Part shown: positions 22,021-22,040 of the stretch, piece by piece
Layout of the letters: each line of letters starts with the position of its first letter
How positions within the stretch are numbered: position 1 is the first letter of the stretch
DNA from: a virus
DNA length: 22,040 nucleotides
IMG/VR virus record: IMGVR_UViG_3300031741_000024
Span: 1-22,040 of that record
Strand: one strand, 5' to 3'
Position numbers and translations under genes: made by a program
The notes under the pieces: model-generated
What the model was told of the DNA's origin: nothing
The model's input: only the letters and a program-made list of their open reading frames with translations
Database searches by the model: none

Positions 22021-22040
22021 TGAAAACGACAGATCGGAAG
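22020..22040 (+). CDS. Start of the next gene (cut by window end)
   Basis: The A of the fibre gene's TAA is also the first base of an ATG (22020-22022), and seven codons (MKTTDRK) are open to the window edge. Such stop-start overlap fits a coupled downstream gene, perhaps a fibre chaperone, but nothing more can be said. Confidence 0.4.

Overview
The window is the packaging, head and tail-morphogenesis part of a tailed phage or prophage. Apart from one leftward gene, everything is read left to right. Tube-type tail genes, a long tape measure protein and the absence of any sheath gene indicate a siphovirus. The head module is mosaic: the large terminase, portal and ClpP-type protease resemble the lambda group, while the major capsid protein resembles Mu gpT. 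The sequence alone does not fix the host. Codon style (mixed GC content with many GCC/GGC/GCG codons beside AT-rich intergenic leaders, and consistent GGAG/GAGG ribosome-binding sites) fits a Gram-negative bacterium, and a Desulfobacterota-type host is a guess only. No integrase, lysis, replication, tRNA or CRISPR genes are visible.

Layout. 1-86: tail of an upstream reading frame and a G-rich leader. 87-4001: packaging; a small-terminase-like gene, four small ORFs (one a probable ribbon-helix-helix protein), then a GpA-family large terminase. 3998-5359: a run of small accessory genes (HTH protein, membrane protein, DUF4326, unknowns, a 24-residue hydrophobic peptide) ending at a strong bidirectional terminator (5394-5422). 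5445-5843 (minus): a ribbon-helix-helix/AT-hook regulator. 5844-6182: a regulatory region with a leftward promoter, operator-like palindromes and three perfect tandem 11-bp repeats. 6183-10958: gpW/DUF6148-like connector, portal, protease with a probable nested scaffold gene, decoration protein, major capsid protein. 11090-14430: head-tail joining and tail genes, including the tail tube and a tail-assembly chaperone made through an A-AAA-AAA -1 frameshift. 14436-18983: tape measure. 18986-22020: distal tail and fibre genes, ending in a glycine-rich fibre; a further gene begins at 22020.

How they work together. Terminase subunits cut and pump DNA through the portal. The protease and its nested scaffold build and mature the gpT-type shell, which the decoration protein then stabilises. 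Connector and completion proteins cap the head, and the chaperone pair assembles tube subunits around the tape measure. The distal proteins carry carbohydrate-binding-like and glycine-rich domains suited to receptor contact.

The least explained element is a pair of non-coding arrays (1411-1511 and 10965-11065). Each holds three copies of an AAATGGTATCA-type motif, or its reverse complement, at an exact 44-bp period, separated by GC-rich spacers made of small palindromes. Other points worth checking are the nested scaffold, the divergent regulator with its 11-bp repeats, the shared leaders of the two most abundant head proteins, and changes of codon style inside the tape measure and the terminal fibre.
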